NCBI GenBank assembly: GCA_944363645.1
Contig: CALVUR010000002.1
Coordinates: forward strand, 168,728-232,727
Reading direction: 5' to 3'
Length of the DNA stretch: 64,000 nucleotides
From: an uncultured Clostridia bacterium
Lineage (GTDB): Bacteria > Bacillota > Clostridia > Christensenellales > Borkfalkiaceae
Shown here: piece after piece, positions 26,505-34,925 of the stretch
Layout: every line of letters begins with the position of its first letter
How positions within the stretch are numbered: the stretch's first letter is position 1
The notes under the pieces: model-generated
Told to the model about the DNA's origin: nothing
Database searches by the model: none
What the model saw: the letters and a program-made list of their open reading frames with translations, nothing else
Program-made: the position numbers and the translations under genes

Positions 26505-26780
26505 CAAATAAAATGTTGGGCTAAAATTAAGGGTGATTTTGTCTAAAATGGTCGATTTTTTGGTCAAAATTTAGTAAAAAATCTAAATCAAATTGTTAAA
26601 ATTAAAAAACTATAAGATTTGACCATATTGTTAAGTAATCAGATTGACCGAACGGCAATAAAACTATATAAAAATGGGTAAATGGTAACAAAATCGCATT
26701 AAAATATAACGAAAATTTAATCAAAACGGTCAAGTTGATGGTAAATTTTATATCAAAAAATGCCTAAATAAAGGGGTAAT

Positions 26781-26805
26781 TCTAAAATGCATTGTAACAG
26801 AATGG
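26781..26805 (+). repeat. Repeat C copy
   Basis: TCTAAAATGCATTGTAACAG then AATGG; two changes from the 26480 and 27305 copies, symmetric about the centre. Confidence 0.65.
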
Positions 26806-27304
26806 GTTTTTGTCTTGTATAATAAAAATATATATAATTTTGTCAAAATTGATCGACTTTTTGGCTAAAATTTGACCATTTTGATTGCAAAACTTTGCTA
26901 AAATGCTATATTATAATACATAGCGTAATCGAAGTAGATACAATGCTATAATTTTAATCAAATCAATATAAAAATACGGTAATAATTAGATAAAAAGCCT
27001 AAAAAATGACTTAAGTTGGTAGATATTAAGTTAAATAATAGGTAATATTGCTAAAAATAAGCATATTTTGCTCGGTATATCTATATTTTAACTTAAAATC
27101 AACGTATTTTTAAAGCGTATATGGTGATTTTTGCTAAAAAAGGTTAGTAAGTAGGGCGTTATGTAGTAATTTATATTAAAGTAAATAAGTTATTTTAAAA
27201 AGTCATAAATTTAATAAAATTATCTGCGCTGACAGTTAAAATTAGCATTAAATATCAAAATTTTGTTATTTTTTGACTCTGCGCCCTTTAAAAATGGTCA
27301 AAAA

Positions 27305-27329
27305 TCTAAAATGAATTCTAACAGAATGG
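27305..27329 (+). repeat. Repeat C copy
   Basis: Identical to the 26480 copy over the 25-base unit. Confidence 0.7.
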
Positions 27330-27682
27330 TTTTTTAATTGTCAGGCGAAAATAAAGCCCATTTTGCTAAAATAAATCAGCATTTTTATTAAAATTTTAAA
27401 TTTAGTGCCATAAAACATTGATTGCACTAAAATTTGCTAAAATTTATCGTGCGTATGTTAAAAATGACCTTAATATCGATGAAAGAGTGCGATTATAACG
27501 TAAATGACAAAATATTATTGCGAATTGTCAGTATTTATTGGTATAATAGGCGAAAAGTGCAATAGATAATGATATATGCAGTATAATAAGGTTTGCACAC
27601 AAATAACCTTAATTTTTCGCTGTGCGCTGACCATTTTTAGTTAAAGAGAATGATTTTAATATAAGTGGTCAAAAAATTAAGT

Positions 27683-27707
27683 CATTCTGCCACAATTCAT
27701 TTTAAAA
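27683..27707 (-). repeat. Repeat C copy, diverged
   Basis: CATTCTGCCACAATTCATTT then TAAAA, followed by two AATCAGGCATTTT words also seen at 26025. Confidence 0.5.
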
Positions 27708-28544
27708 TCAGGCATTTTATCAGGCATTTTGGTCAAAATTTAACTATATATGCGTTATAACAGAATAAGTTGCGCTTTTATAAAATTTAGCACAAAATTA
27801 CCTAAAAATACAGTAAATATCTGCAATTTAACCGTTGATCAGCGATCGTAAGATAAAATATAGGAAAATCATAGTAAACCGACGAACTTTTAGATAATTG
27901 TATCGATTTTAAGGATAGTGGACTAAAAAATGCTCAAATTTACTCAAATTATATAAAATTAGTAGAAAATCAGTGGTATTATATCTAAAATACGGCATTT
28001 TAACCTGATTTTTTAGCAATTTGACGTATTTATGTTTAAAAAACTACGATTTTTACTAAAAATTGGCTTAAAATCTATTGTTTTGGCTACAAATTGACAA
28101 TATATATAAAAATCTTATATAATTGTCTTAAAAATACTTAAAAAATGCCTAAATTTGGGCTAAAAGGGGGCGCAAAAATATAGAGCGCAAGCATATATGT
28201 TATGCGCCATAATAATTACAAAAAATGGAATAAAACAACAAGAAAATTAGTATGATCTTGCGTAAATCTATTTAAAATTTGGCTGGTTTTGTTAAAAAAA
28301 TGTCGAAATTCCGCTATTTTTTTGATATTACAAAAGATACTGTACTAATACTCAAAATGTGATGAAAATATAGTCCGAAAGATTGCTTTTTGTTTGAAAT
28401 TTTAGTTATTTATTGCTTTTTTAAAGCAATTTATTGTATTATCTGGCTTTATCTTATTTAATCTTAATTTTTGTGATAAAATCGTTATTTTTTGAAATAT
28501 GTGGTGAGTGTTTGACTAATATATTATAAACAAATTTGTGACTT

Positions 28545-28558
28545 TTTTCCGTGAAACA
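28545..28558. promoter_or_regulatory. parS half-site with degenerate partner
   Basis: TTTTCCGTGAAACA: an intact GTGAAACA half preceded by TTTC-like bases at shortened spacing. Confidence 0.45.
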
Positions 28559-28743
28559 TTTAAAAAACACATTATGAATATATATACAATCATTTTAAAA
28601 ATATATCGATGTACGTATATGTTTTCAAAAATTATACTAAATATAAATTATAATATTACTTATAAATATACATTTTTACAAAAACTGAAAAAAATTGCTA
28701 TAAAAAAGGTTGAAAATAACCAAAAATACCCCTAATAAGTGGC

Positions 28744-28765
28744 GATAACGGGCTTATAGCCCCAC
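28744..28765 (-). repeat. Palindromic repeat A copy inside the parS tract
   Basis: GATAACGGGCTTATAGCCCC then AC, followed by TTTT. A perfect copy standing 320 bp upstream of ftsH with no gene ending nearby. Confidence 0.9.
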
Positions 28766-28787
28766 TTTTGACCATATTTTACCCTCA

Positions 28788-28803
28788 ATTTTCACGTGAA
28801 ACA
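28788..28803. promoter_or_regulatory. parS site, two mismatches
   Basis: ATTTTCACGTGAAACA: 14 of 16 bases match, with the right half and centre intact. Confidence 0.7.
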
Positions 28804-28833
28804 GGGTAAATTTGACCGTAAACACAAAAACAA

Positions 28834-28847
28834 TGTTTCACGGAAAA
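28834..28847. promoter_or_regulatory. parS left half-site
   Basis: TGTTTCACGGAAAA: left half intact, right half degenerate, 31 bases from the site at 28788. Confidence 0.5.
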
Positions 28848-29099
28848 AATTTTGAAAAAATTGTTAAAATTTTGTTGAATGTGTTGAAATTTTGCTGTTT
28901 TAATGAATTTATAAAAATGGTAAAAAAATATCAAAATAAGAATTGCTAAAATATAATATCTGTGTTAAAATGTTAATAACAATTTTTTTATTACTTATAA
29001 TAGTTTTAGATATTTATCGTTATTGGCGCACTAATTTTAAAAATTGCGCTACTAAAAATCAGGTACAACTTGCTTAAATAACGATAATTGGAGGAATTA

Positions 29100-31202
29100 A
29101 TGAAAAACGTTGCAAAAGTTATTCTTAGTTTGTTCGTAATTGTCCTACTTGGGCTGTTACTTGCAAACTATTTTATTGACGATACTCAAAACCTATCGGT
29201 GTTCTGGGAAAAATCAGGCGTTGTTTTCACGCCTGATTCAGAAAGTTACACCTTAGGCGGAACATATCAAGATACAGAAGATAACAAGGATTACAAAGTT
29301 TTATATATTGGCGATGGCTTTATCATTATTGATAACATTCAAATCGACCGCTATTATGTAAACGCTTACAGCCTTGTTGGTTACAGCGGAAGAAAGACAG
29401 TTGTTAAATCATATTTCAACCGTGAAGCGCACGAATGGGAAATTTTAAGTGCTTTGCGTAGTTGTGGTGTTGCGGACTCTGCATCAAACCCCAATCAAGG
29501 CAGTTTTTGGTCCAACTTATTTTTCCCTGCGCTAATGATTGGTATGGGTGTCTTGATGATTGTACTATTTATCCGTCAATCACGTGGTGCAAACAGCGGT
29601 GCGTTTGAGTTTGGCAAGACCAAATCGCAAGTAATCACAAACGTAAAGGTAAGATTTTCAGATGTTGCCGGCGCAGAAGAGGAAAAAGAAGAACTTCAAG
29701 AAGTCGTTGAGTTTTTGAAAAACCCACAAAAATTCACCGCACTTGGCGCAAGGACACCAAAAGGCGTGTTGCTTGTTGGTAATCCGGGTACCGGTAAAAC
29801 GCTCTTTGCTAAAGCAGTTGCCGGCGAAGCAAACGTTCCATTCTTCTCAATCAGCGGTTCTGACTTTGTTGAAATGTTCGTTGGTGTTGGTGCTTCCCGT
29901 GTAAGGGACTTATTTAACACTGCTAAAAAGAGCATGCCTTGTATCATCTTCATCGACGAAATCGATGCCGTAGGCCGTCAACGTGGCGCGGGTCTTGGTG
30001 GCGGTAACGACGAAAGGGAACAAACTTTAAACCAATTATTAGTACAGATGGACGGCTTTGAAAGTAACGACGGTATCGTAATTATCGCCGCAACAAACCG
30101 TGCTGACGTATTAGACCCAGCCCTTTTAAGACCCGGTAGGTTCGACAGAACAATTTATGTAAACATGCCCGACGTAAAAGGTCGTGAAGCAATCTTAAAA
30201 GTACACGCAAGAAATAAACCGTTGGCAAGCGACGTAAACTTCAAAGTTGTTGCCCGTATGACGGGTGGTTTCAGCGGTGCTGATATCGCAAACTTACTTA
30301 ACGAAGCGGCTATTTTGGCGGCAAGAAAAAATAGAAAGTTTATTACAAACCAAGATATTTACGAAGGTATTAACAAGGTTTTATTAGGTCCACAAAAAAG
30401 GTCAAGAACGGTTACAGAAACGGACAAACGTGCTACGGCTTACCACGAAGCAGGCCACGCAATTTTGGCTGGTTTATTGCCGACGTGCGACCCCGTACAC
30501 GAAGTTTCAATCATTCCACGCGGTCGTGCCGGCGGTTACACCATGACAAGACCTGATAGCGATGACCAATATTTAGTAAAGACAAAATTGCTCGATCAAC
30601 TTGTAATGACTATGGGTGGTCGTGCCGCTGAAGAGATTATTTTACACGTTGTTTCATCTGGTCCAAGCGGTGATATTCAGTCGGCAACTAAACTTGCAAA
30701 AGTTATGGTTACCGAGTTTGGTATGAGCGAGAAAATCGGTCCCGTCTGCTACGGCAGTGATACGGAAATTTTCCTTGGAAGAGATTACCAAACCAAAGCC
30801 GACTTTAGCGAAGAAACCGCACGCATAATCGACGAAGAAGTAAGAAGAATTATCTCTGAAAGTTACAAAAAAGCGGTTGAACTTTTAAACCAAAACAAAC
30901 ACTTACTTGAAACAATGGCAAGGGTGTTATTAGAAAAAGAAACAATCTACACCGACGAAGTAGAAATGATTATGCAGGGCAAAACCGCTCAAGAAGTTAT
31001 CGCTTATATGGAAGAAAAAGATTCCAAGTCTAACGGTAACCCATTTACAAGAATGGAAAAGGTTTCTAAAAACGAGCCTTCTAAAACGGAAAATGCAAGC
31101 ACTTTAACAAGCGAACAAACTTCTGTTAGCGAAGAAGTAAAGACTGAAGAAGTAAAGACTGAAGAAGTTAAGACCGAAGACGAAAAAGGCGACAACAACT
31201 AA
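29100..31202 (+). CDS. ftsH: ATP-dependent zinc metalloprotease FtsH
   Basis: Membrane-anchored AAA+ protease that degrades misfolded membrane proteins and regulatory targets. Two membrane helices (about 5-25 and 145-163) flank an extracytoplasmic domain. The AAA module has Walker A GNPGTGKT (about 227-234), Walker [13 protein letters not shown] (about 281-292) and the second region of homology [19 protein letters not shown]. The protease motif HEAGH (about 448-452) carries the catalytic Glu. The C-terminus is acidic with three tandem EEVKT units. GGAGG five bases before the ATG at 29100 fixes the start; the longer TTG-started frame begins within the ribosome site. Confidence 0.97.
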   Translation: MKNVAKVILSLFVIVLLGLLLANYFIDDTQNLSVFWEKSGVVFTPDSESYTLGGTYQDTEDNKDYKVLYIGDGFIIIDNIQIDRYYVNAYSLVGYSGRKTVVKSYFNREAHEWEILSALRSCGVADSASNPNQGSFWSNLFFPALMIGMGVLMIVLFIRQSRGANSGAFEFGKTKSQVITNVKVRFSDVAGAEEEKEELQEVVEFLKNPQKFTALGARTPKGVLLVGNPGTGKTLFAKAVAGEANVPFFSISGSDFVEMFVGVGASRVRDLFNTAKKSMPCIIFIDEIDAVGRQRGAGLGGGNDEREQTLNQLLVQMDGFESNDGIVIIAATNRADVLDPALLRPGRFDRTIYVNMPDVKGREAILKVHARNKPLASDVNFKVVARMTGGFSGADIANLLNEAAILAARKNRKFITNQDIYEGINKVLLGPQKRSRTVTETDKRATAYHEAGHAILAGLLPTCDPVHEVSIIPRGRAGGYTMTRPDSDDQYLVKTKLLDQLVMTMGGRAAEEIILHVVSSGPSGDIQSATKLAKVMVTEFGMSEKIGPVCYGSDTEIFLGRDYQTKADFSEETARIIDEEVRRIISESYKKAVELLNQNKHLLETMARVLLEKETIYTDEVEMIMQGKTAQEVIAYMEEKDSKSNGNPFTRMEKVSKNEPSKTENASTLTSEQTSVSEEVKTEEVKTEEVKTEDEKGDNN

Positions 31203-31216
31203 ATGATAAAATAAAA

Positions 31217-31262
31217 AGGCAAAGCCGGTTATTTGTGCGATAATCGGCTTATAGCCCAACTT
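31217..31262 (+). terminator. Terminator after ftsH with repeat A variant
   Basis: GCCGGTTAT / ATAATCGGC stem, overlapping a repeat A variant, GATAATCGGCTTATAGCCCA (31239-31258). Confidence 0.7.
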
Positions 31263-31318
31263 ATTACATAAAAAGATTTATAAAAAACTTCAAAAAATGG
31301 GTGGATAAGGAGTTTACT

Positions 31319-32107
31319 ATGGGAAGAATTATTGCTATTTCAAACCAAAAAGGTGGCGTAGGTAAGACCTCTACTTGCATCAATTTTGCGGCAGGGCTTG
31401 CGCTTAAGGGCAAAAAAGTTCTTGTTGTGGATATGGACGCACAAGGCAATGCCACTACGGGTTTAGGTATTAGTAAAAGCGAACTTGAACACAGCATTTA
31501 TGACGTGCTTATCAACGAAGTTCCTGCTAAAAGTGTTATAATAAACACTGCGGTAAACAATCTTTTTGTGTTGCCGTCAAGCATCGATTTGGCTGGCGCA
31601 GAAGTAGAACTTGTTTCCCAACGTGGTCGTGAAAAACGCTTGGCAAACGCCATTAACAAAATTAAAGACGATTACGATTATATTATTGTTGACTGCCCAC
31701 CAGCGATCGGTCTTTTGACAATCAATGCTTTGGCTGCTGCTGACGGCGTAATCATTCCTATCCAAAGCGAATATTACGCACTTGAAGGTTTAAGTCAACT
31801 TGTAAACACCATTAAACTCGTTGTAAAATCTCTTAACCCAAAACTCGTTATCGAAGGCGTTTTGATCACCATGTATGACGGCAGGGCTTTAATTTCACGC
31901 CAGATTGCAGAAGAAATCAAAAAGTACTTTGGCGACAAGGTTTTTGAAACATTCATTCCAAGAAACATTCGTATATCTGAAGCGCCAAGTTACGGCAAGC
32001 CCGTTATGCTTCACGATAAGCGTTGCCGTGGTAGCATAGCGTATGTTAATTTGGTAAAAGAATATTTAGATAAAAACGAGCCGGAAACTGAAAAAGTTGA
32101 CCAATAA
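31319..32107 (+). CDS. parA: Chromosome partitioning ATPase ParA (Soj)
   Basis: Deviant-Walker ATPase that moves or positions the ParB-parS origin complex and can influence DnaA. The deviant Walker A motif KGGVGKTST (11-19) and the Walker B-like YIIVDCPPAIGLLT (about 119-132) are intact. The annotated start is the ATG six bases after AAGGAG; an upstream in-frame GTG is inside that region. The stop codon lies within a partial repeat A copy (AATAAGCCCGTTATC). It precedes parB by 182 bp, and the parS tract is 2.5-6.5 kb upstream. Confidence 0.95.
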   Translation: MGRIIAISNQKGGVGKTSTCINFAAGLALKGKKVLVVDMDAQGNATTGLGISKSELEHSIYDVLINEVPAKSVIINTAVNNLFVLPSSIDLAGAEVELVSQRGREKRLANAINKIKDDYDYIIVDCPPAIGLLTINALAAADGVIIPIQSEYYALEGLSQLVNTIKLVVKSLNPKLVIEGVLITMYDGRALISRQIAEEIKKYFGDKVFETFIPRNIRISEAPSYGKPVMLHDKRCRGSIAYVNLVKEYLDKNEPETEKVDQ

Positions 32108-32117
32108 GCCCGTTATC
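32101..32117 (+). repeat. Repeat A copy supplying the parA stop
   Basis: CCAATAAGCCCGTTATC: the right two-thirds of repeat A. Its TAA is the parA stop codon. Confidence 0.7.
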
Positions 32118-32289
32118 GGCAGTTTTTGAAAAAAATTACGCCCTTAAAAATGGGTAAAAAATTAGGAAAATTTTAAAAAAAGATATTAAAAAGGGAATAT
32201 AAAAAACCGATATTTAGCAGAAAGTTACAATACTATTTATTATAAAAGTTGTACGATAGAAAAGGTACGAAAGTAAGGGAGGTAAAAAA

Positions 32290-33198
32290 ATGGCTAAAGG
32301 TTTGGGTAAAGGCTTTGCCGCACTTTTACAAGACACACAAGAAGATTACAGCAAGTTTTCTTTTGAAAGTTTGGGTGCGGAAGGGGAAGAAATTAAAAAC
32401 AGCGTAGTTGAAATCAATATCGATTCAATCGAAGCAAACCCCGATCAACCAAGGAAGATTTTTGATCCGACAAGTTTACAAGAACTTGCCGATTCTATTG
32501 CGTTGCACGGCGTAATTATGCCTATCGTTGTCAACAAAAAGGGCAACAAGTACATGATTATCGCTGGTGAAAGGCGTTGGCGTGCAAGCCGTTTAGCGGG
32601 GCTTAAAACCGTTCCTACAATCGTAAAAGAATACACCGAAAGACAGGTAAAAGAAATTTCTCTTATCGAAAACTTACAGCGTGAGGACTTAAACCCCATC
32701 GAAGCCGCAAACGCAATGAAACTTTTGATGGAAGAATATAACATTACGCAAGAAGAACTTGCTGAAAGAATCGGTAAAAGCCGTTCGGCAATCGCAAACA
32801 CTTTAAGGCTTTTGACCTTAGATCAAGGCGTTATTGACTTAGTTGCAACCAACCAATTATCACAAGGTCATGCACGTGCGCTAATTACTCTTCCTAAAAA
32901 CGAGCAGTTAAATATCGCTAAAAAAGCCGTTTCGCAACGCATGTCGGTAAGGGAAGTTGAACAGGCTGTTAAAAACTATTACAACCCACCCGAAGAAGAA
33001 AAGAGAAGAAAGAAAGCCGAGATGGAAGCAAACATGAGTGTGGAACTTAAAGACTTAGTTACAAGGATGCAAAGAAGGTTCGGCACAAAGGTTTCTGTTA
33101 TCGGTAACGATAGAAAGGGTAGAATTTACATCGACTATTATACACGTGACGATTTAGATAGAATATCCGATATCTTAGATAAACTCAAAAATCTTTGA
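32290..33198 (+). CDS. parB: Chromosome partitioning protein ParB (Spo0J)
   Basis: CTP-dependent DNA clamp that loads at parS and spreads. The ParB/sulfiredoxin-like N-terminal domain (about 40-130) contains the CTP-binding motif GERRWRAS (93-100) and the ENLQREDLNPIEAA block. The helix-turn-helix (about 150-180, ITQEELAERIGKSRSAIANTLRLL) reads parS. The C-terminal dimerisation helix is basic and the frame ends FRKG-less at about 302 residues. A strong GGGAGG precedes the ATG. Perfect parS lies 6 kb upstream; the stop is fused to a repeat A copy. Confidence 0.96.
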   Translation: MAKGLGKGFAALLQDTQEDYSKFSFESLGAEGEEIKNSVVEINIDSIEANPDQPRKIFDPTSLQELADSIALHGVIMPIVVNKKGNKYMIIAGERRWRASRLAGLKTVPTIVKEYTERQVKEISLIENLQREDLNPIEAANAMKLLMEEYNITQEELAERIGKSRSAIANTLRLLTLDQGVIDLVATNQLSQGHARALITLPKNEQLNIAKKAVSQRMSVREVEQAVKNYYNPPEEEKRRKKAEMEANMSVELKDLVTRMQRRFGTKVSVIGNDRKGRIYIDYYTRDDLDRISDILDKLKNL

Positions 33199-33218
33199 TA
33201 ACGGGCTTATAGCCCCAC
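33197..33218 (-). repeat. Repeat A copy abutting parB stop
   Basis: GATAACGGGCTTATAGCCCC then AC and TTTTT. The TGA stop of parB overlaps its first bases. GGGCTTATAGCCC plus the T tract would act as a short terminator for parB. Confidence 0.9.
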
Positions 33219-33312
33219 TTTTTGCCAAATTTGGTGGCAAAATAAACGGCTAAAAGTTGAAAAAAAAGATTAAAAAATTACAAAAAAAAGACCTTTTTAT
33301 AGGAGAGATTAT

Positions 33313-33765
33313 ATGAAAGTAATATTGCTTCAAGACGTAAAAGGTACAGGCAAAAAAGGCGATATTTGCGAAGTCAGCGACGGCTACGCAAGAAATATGC
33401 TTTTTAAAAAGAATTTGGCAAAGGAAGCAACTTCTGTTGAAATAAACAGTTTAAAAATCAAAAAGGACGCCGAAGAATTCCACCGCCGTGAAGAAGAAAA
33501 AAGGCTTACCGCACTCGCTAAAGAATTGAACGGAAAAACGGTTACATGTCAGGCTTTCGCCGGTGCAAACGGTAAAATTTTTGGCGCAATCACTAACGCC
33601 GAAATCAGCGCAAGTTTGGAAAAAATGGGATATCAAATCGACAAAAAGAAAATTGTCATTCAAGACCCAATCAAAAGCGTTGGCACTTACACGGTTGATA
33701 TAAGACTTATCACAGGTATTCCTTGCAAAGTTAAGGTTGTCGTTGAAGGCACAAGCAAAAAATAA
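33313..33765 (+). CDS. rplI: 50S ribosomal protein L9
   Basis: L9, a two-domain ribosomal protein at the base of the L1 stalk. The N-terminal signature [20 protein letters not shown] and [14 protein letters not shown] is unmistakable; a long charged connecting helix (about 45-75) and a compact C-terminal domain follow. It sits behind AGGAGAG. rplI commonly accompanies rpsF-ssb-rpsR; here it is 25 kb away from that group, next to parB. Confidence 0.96.
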   Translation: MKVILLQDVKGTGKKGDICEVSDGYARNMLFKKNLAKEATSVEINSLKIKKDAEEFHRREEEKRLTALAKELNGKTVTCQAFAGANGKIFGAITNAEISASLEKMGYQIDKKKIVIQDPIKSVGTYTVDIRLITGIPCKVKVVVEGTSKK

Positions 33766-33833
33766 CGGTTTTAAAATTTTTGTCCTTGGCTTATAAAATT
33801 TTTATAAAAATCTTTAAAATTTTGCCAAAATCG

Positions 33834-33863
33834 TTATACAAAACAAATAAAACTTGTTATAAT
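33834..33863 (+). promoter_or_regulatory. Promoter for tRNA-Pro
   Basis: TTATAC, 18-base spacer, TATAAT (33858-33863), 47 bases before the mature tRNA. Confidence 0.5.
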
Positions 33864-33909
33864 ATATAAGCAAATTTTGACCGGGCAATTTGTTATTGCC
33901 CACAAAAAT

Positions 33910-33986
33910 CGGGGTGTGGCGCAGTTTGGTAGCGCGCTTGAATGGGGTTCAAGAGGCCGCAAGTTCGATTCTTGTCACTCCGACCA
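33910..33986 (+). tRNA. tRNA-Pro (anticodon GGG)
   Basis: Folds as a cloverleaf: acceptor CGGGGTG / CACTCCG, D stem GCGC, anticodon stem CTTGA / TCAAG with loop ATGGGGT (anticodon GGG), T stem GCAAG / CTTGT with loop TTCGATT, discriminator A and encoded CCA. It is followed by three tandem copies of its own 3' flank. Confidence 0.95.
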
Positions 33987-34123
33987 AGAAAAAGGGAAGG
34001 CGAAGCCTTTCCTTTTCTTTTTAACGTAGACCAAGAAAAAGGGAAGGCAAAAAAGCCTTCCTTTTCTTTTTAGCGATGACAAAAAGTAGGAAGGCGAAGC
34101 CTTTCCTTTTCTTTTGAACGTAG
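33982..34123 (+). repeat. Three tandem 47-bp units copying the tRNA-Pro 3' flank and terminator
   Basis: Units begin at 33982, 34029 and 34076. Each holds (G)ACCAAGAAAAAGGGAAGG-type sequence, then the stem AAGGC...GCCTT and TTCCTTTTCTTTT. The first overlaps the tRNA CCA end. Each unit is a complete terminator, so the tRNA has three in series. Confidence 0.85.
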
Positions 34124-34231
34124 GCATTGAAAAAAGGGGATAAGATACTCAACTAAAACGTTAAGGCTTACAAACAGCCCCCCTAACGCAGGAAAAATGT
34201 AATTAAATAAAGATTTTGTTTTTGTGTTCAT
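34070..34231 (-). CDS. Small hydrophobic ORF containing an rsmG-derived segment
   Basis: A 53-codon frame starting at the ATG at 34231, with AGGAG seven bases upstream, a better start signal than most spurious frames. The central part is hydrophobic (SLFNYIFPALGGLFVSLNVL, about 7-26, continuing VEYLIPFF). SLNVLVEYLIPF is identical to residues about 142-153 of RsmG, because 34130-34169 is a near-exact inverted copy of part of rsmG. The C-terminal codons read through the tRNA-Pro terminator repeats, which is suspicious. It could be a genuine small membrane peptide assembled from captured sequence, or a chance frame. No family recognised. Confidence 0.35.
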   Translation of the reverse strand: MNTKTKSLFNYIFPALGGLFVSLNVLVEYLIPFFQCLRSKEKERLRLPTFCHR

Positions 34232-34521
34232 AAAATATCTCCTACAAAGGAAGCGGAATAAAGCCAACTAAACTTTATTCCGCCACACAAAACAAAAAGT
34301 GGAATAAAGCCACAAATGGTCTTATCCCACTTCAACAATCTTATTTGATTGCAAGTCCTCTGACAAGCAAAAATATTGTAACATGCGAGATATTCAAAGT
34401 CAACTTATAACAACAAATTTTTAAAGATAGTTTTTTTAAAACTTTCAAAAAGCAAAAAATCGTTTTTTTAAGGTCGGTGAAGATGATTAAAATTAAAAGC
34501 CCAATTTTTTAAAAAATTTAA

Positions 34522-34551
34522 AAAAACCGCATACAGGGTGGGGTATGTATT
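34522..34551. repeat. Dispersed repeat B, inverted pair
   Basis: AAAAACCGCATAC, six bases, then GGGGTATGTAT: left part of repeat B facing an inverted right part. Confidence 0.5.
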
Positions 34552-34709
34552 GAAAAAAACCAAAATTTTATTAAAAAACCCCATCATTTGTCGTCCTATA
34601 TCTAATTAAAATTTACAATTTTTTACGACCGCTTAAAAAGTTTTTTTATTCTTATTTAATAATCGACAAATTACAAAATATATAGATAAAGTAAAAAACT
34701 TTTATTTAG

Positions 34710-34739
34710 TTGAAAGGTGGGGAAAAATTATGGTATAAT
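34710..34739 (+). promoter_or_regulatory. Promoter for sbcD-sbcC
   Basis: TTGAAA, 18-base spacer, TATAAT (34734-34739). A perfect DnaA box in complementary orientation (TGTGGATAA, 34897-34905) lies in the leader, 21 bases before the sbcD start. Confidence 0.65.
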
Positions 34740-34925
34740 AATTATACTGTGATTTTTTGTTGTTTTGTTGCTCATTTATTTGTGCCAATTTATTTGCGTT
34801 GCAAAATTTGGGCGGTCAAAATGTAAATTAAATATTTTGCCGTAAAACGGTAAAGTTTGGGGGCGATAAAAGCAGACAAAAAATTACTAAAAAACTTGTG
34901 GATAACTCCAAAAAGGGGAATAGAT

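Larger units (their letters stand above)
24806..29085. other. 4.3 kb gene-free tract with parS sites
   Basis: No open frame here has a ribosome site, coding-like composition or recognisable motif. The tract is extremely A/T-rich, with dense CTAAAAT and GGTCAAAATT words. It carries a perfect parS, several altered parS sites at both ends, half-sites GTGAAACA at 25114 and 28551, a 25-bp family around ATTCTGTTAGAATTCATTTT, and many GCGC words standing out of the AT background. It ends just before ftsH-parA-parB. I read it as a ParB-loading, centromere-like region that also contains decayed repeats. Confidence 0.6.
34252..34925. other. Gap between tRNA-Pro region and sbcD
   Basis: It contains a strong stem GCGGAATAAAG / CTTTATTCCGC (34252-34282) and a related imperfect one (34304-34335, AAGTGGAATAAAG / CTTATCCCACTT), dispersed repeat B (34522-34551), a promoter and a DnaA box near sbcD. 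No gene is seen. Confidence 0.6.

Noticed and set aside
28538..28735. 65-codon Ile/Lys/Tyr-rich frame in the parS tract
   Set aside because: Pure AT-rich composition, starts within a parS half-site, no ribosome site.
24806..29085. CRISPR array in the repeat-rich tract
   Set aside because: Repeats are short, diverged, in both orientations and irregularly spaced; no cas genes.
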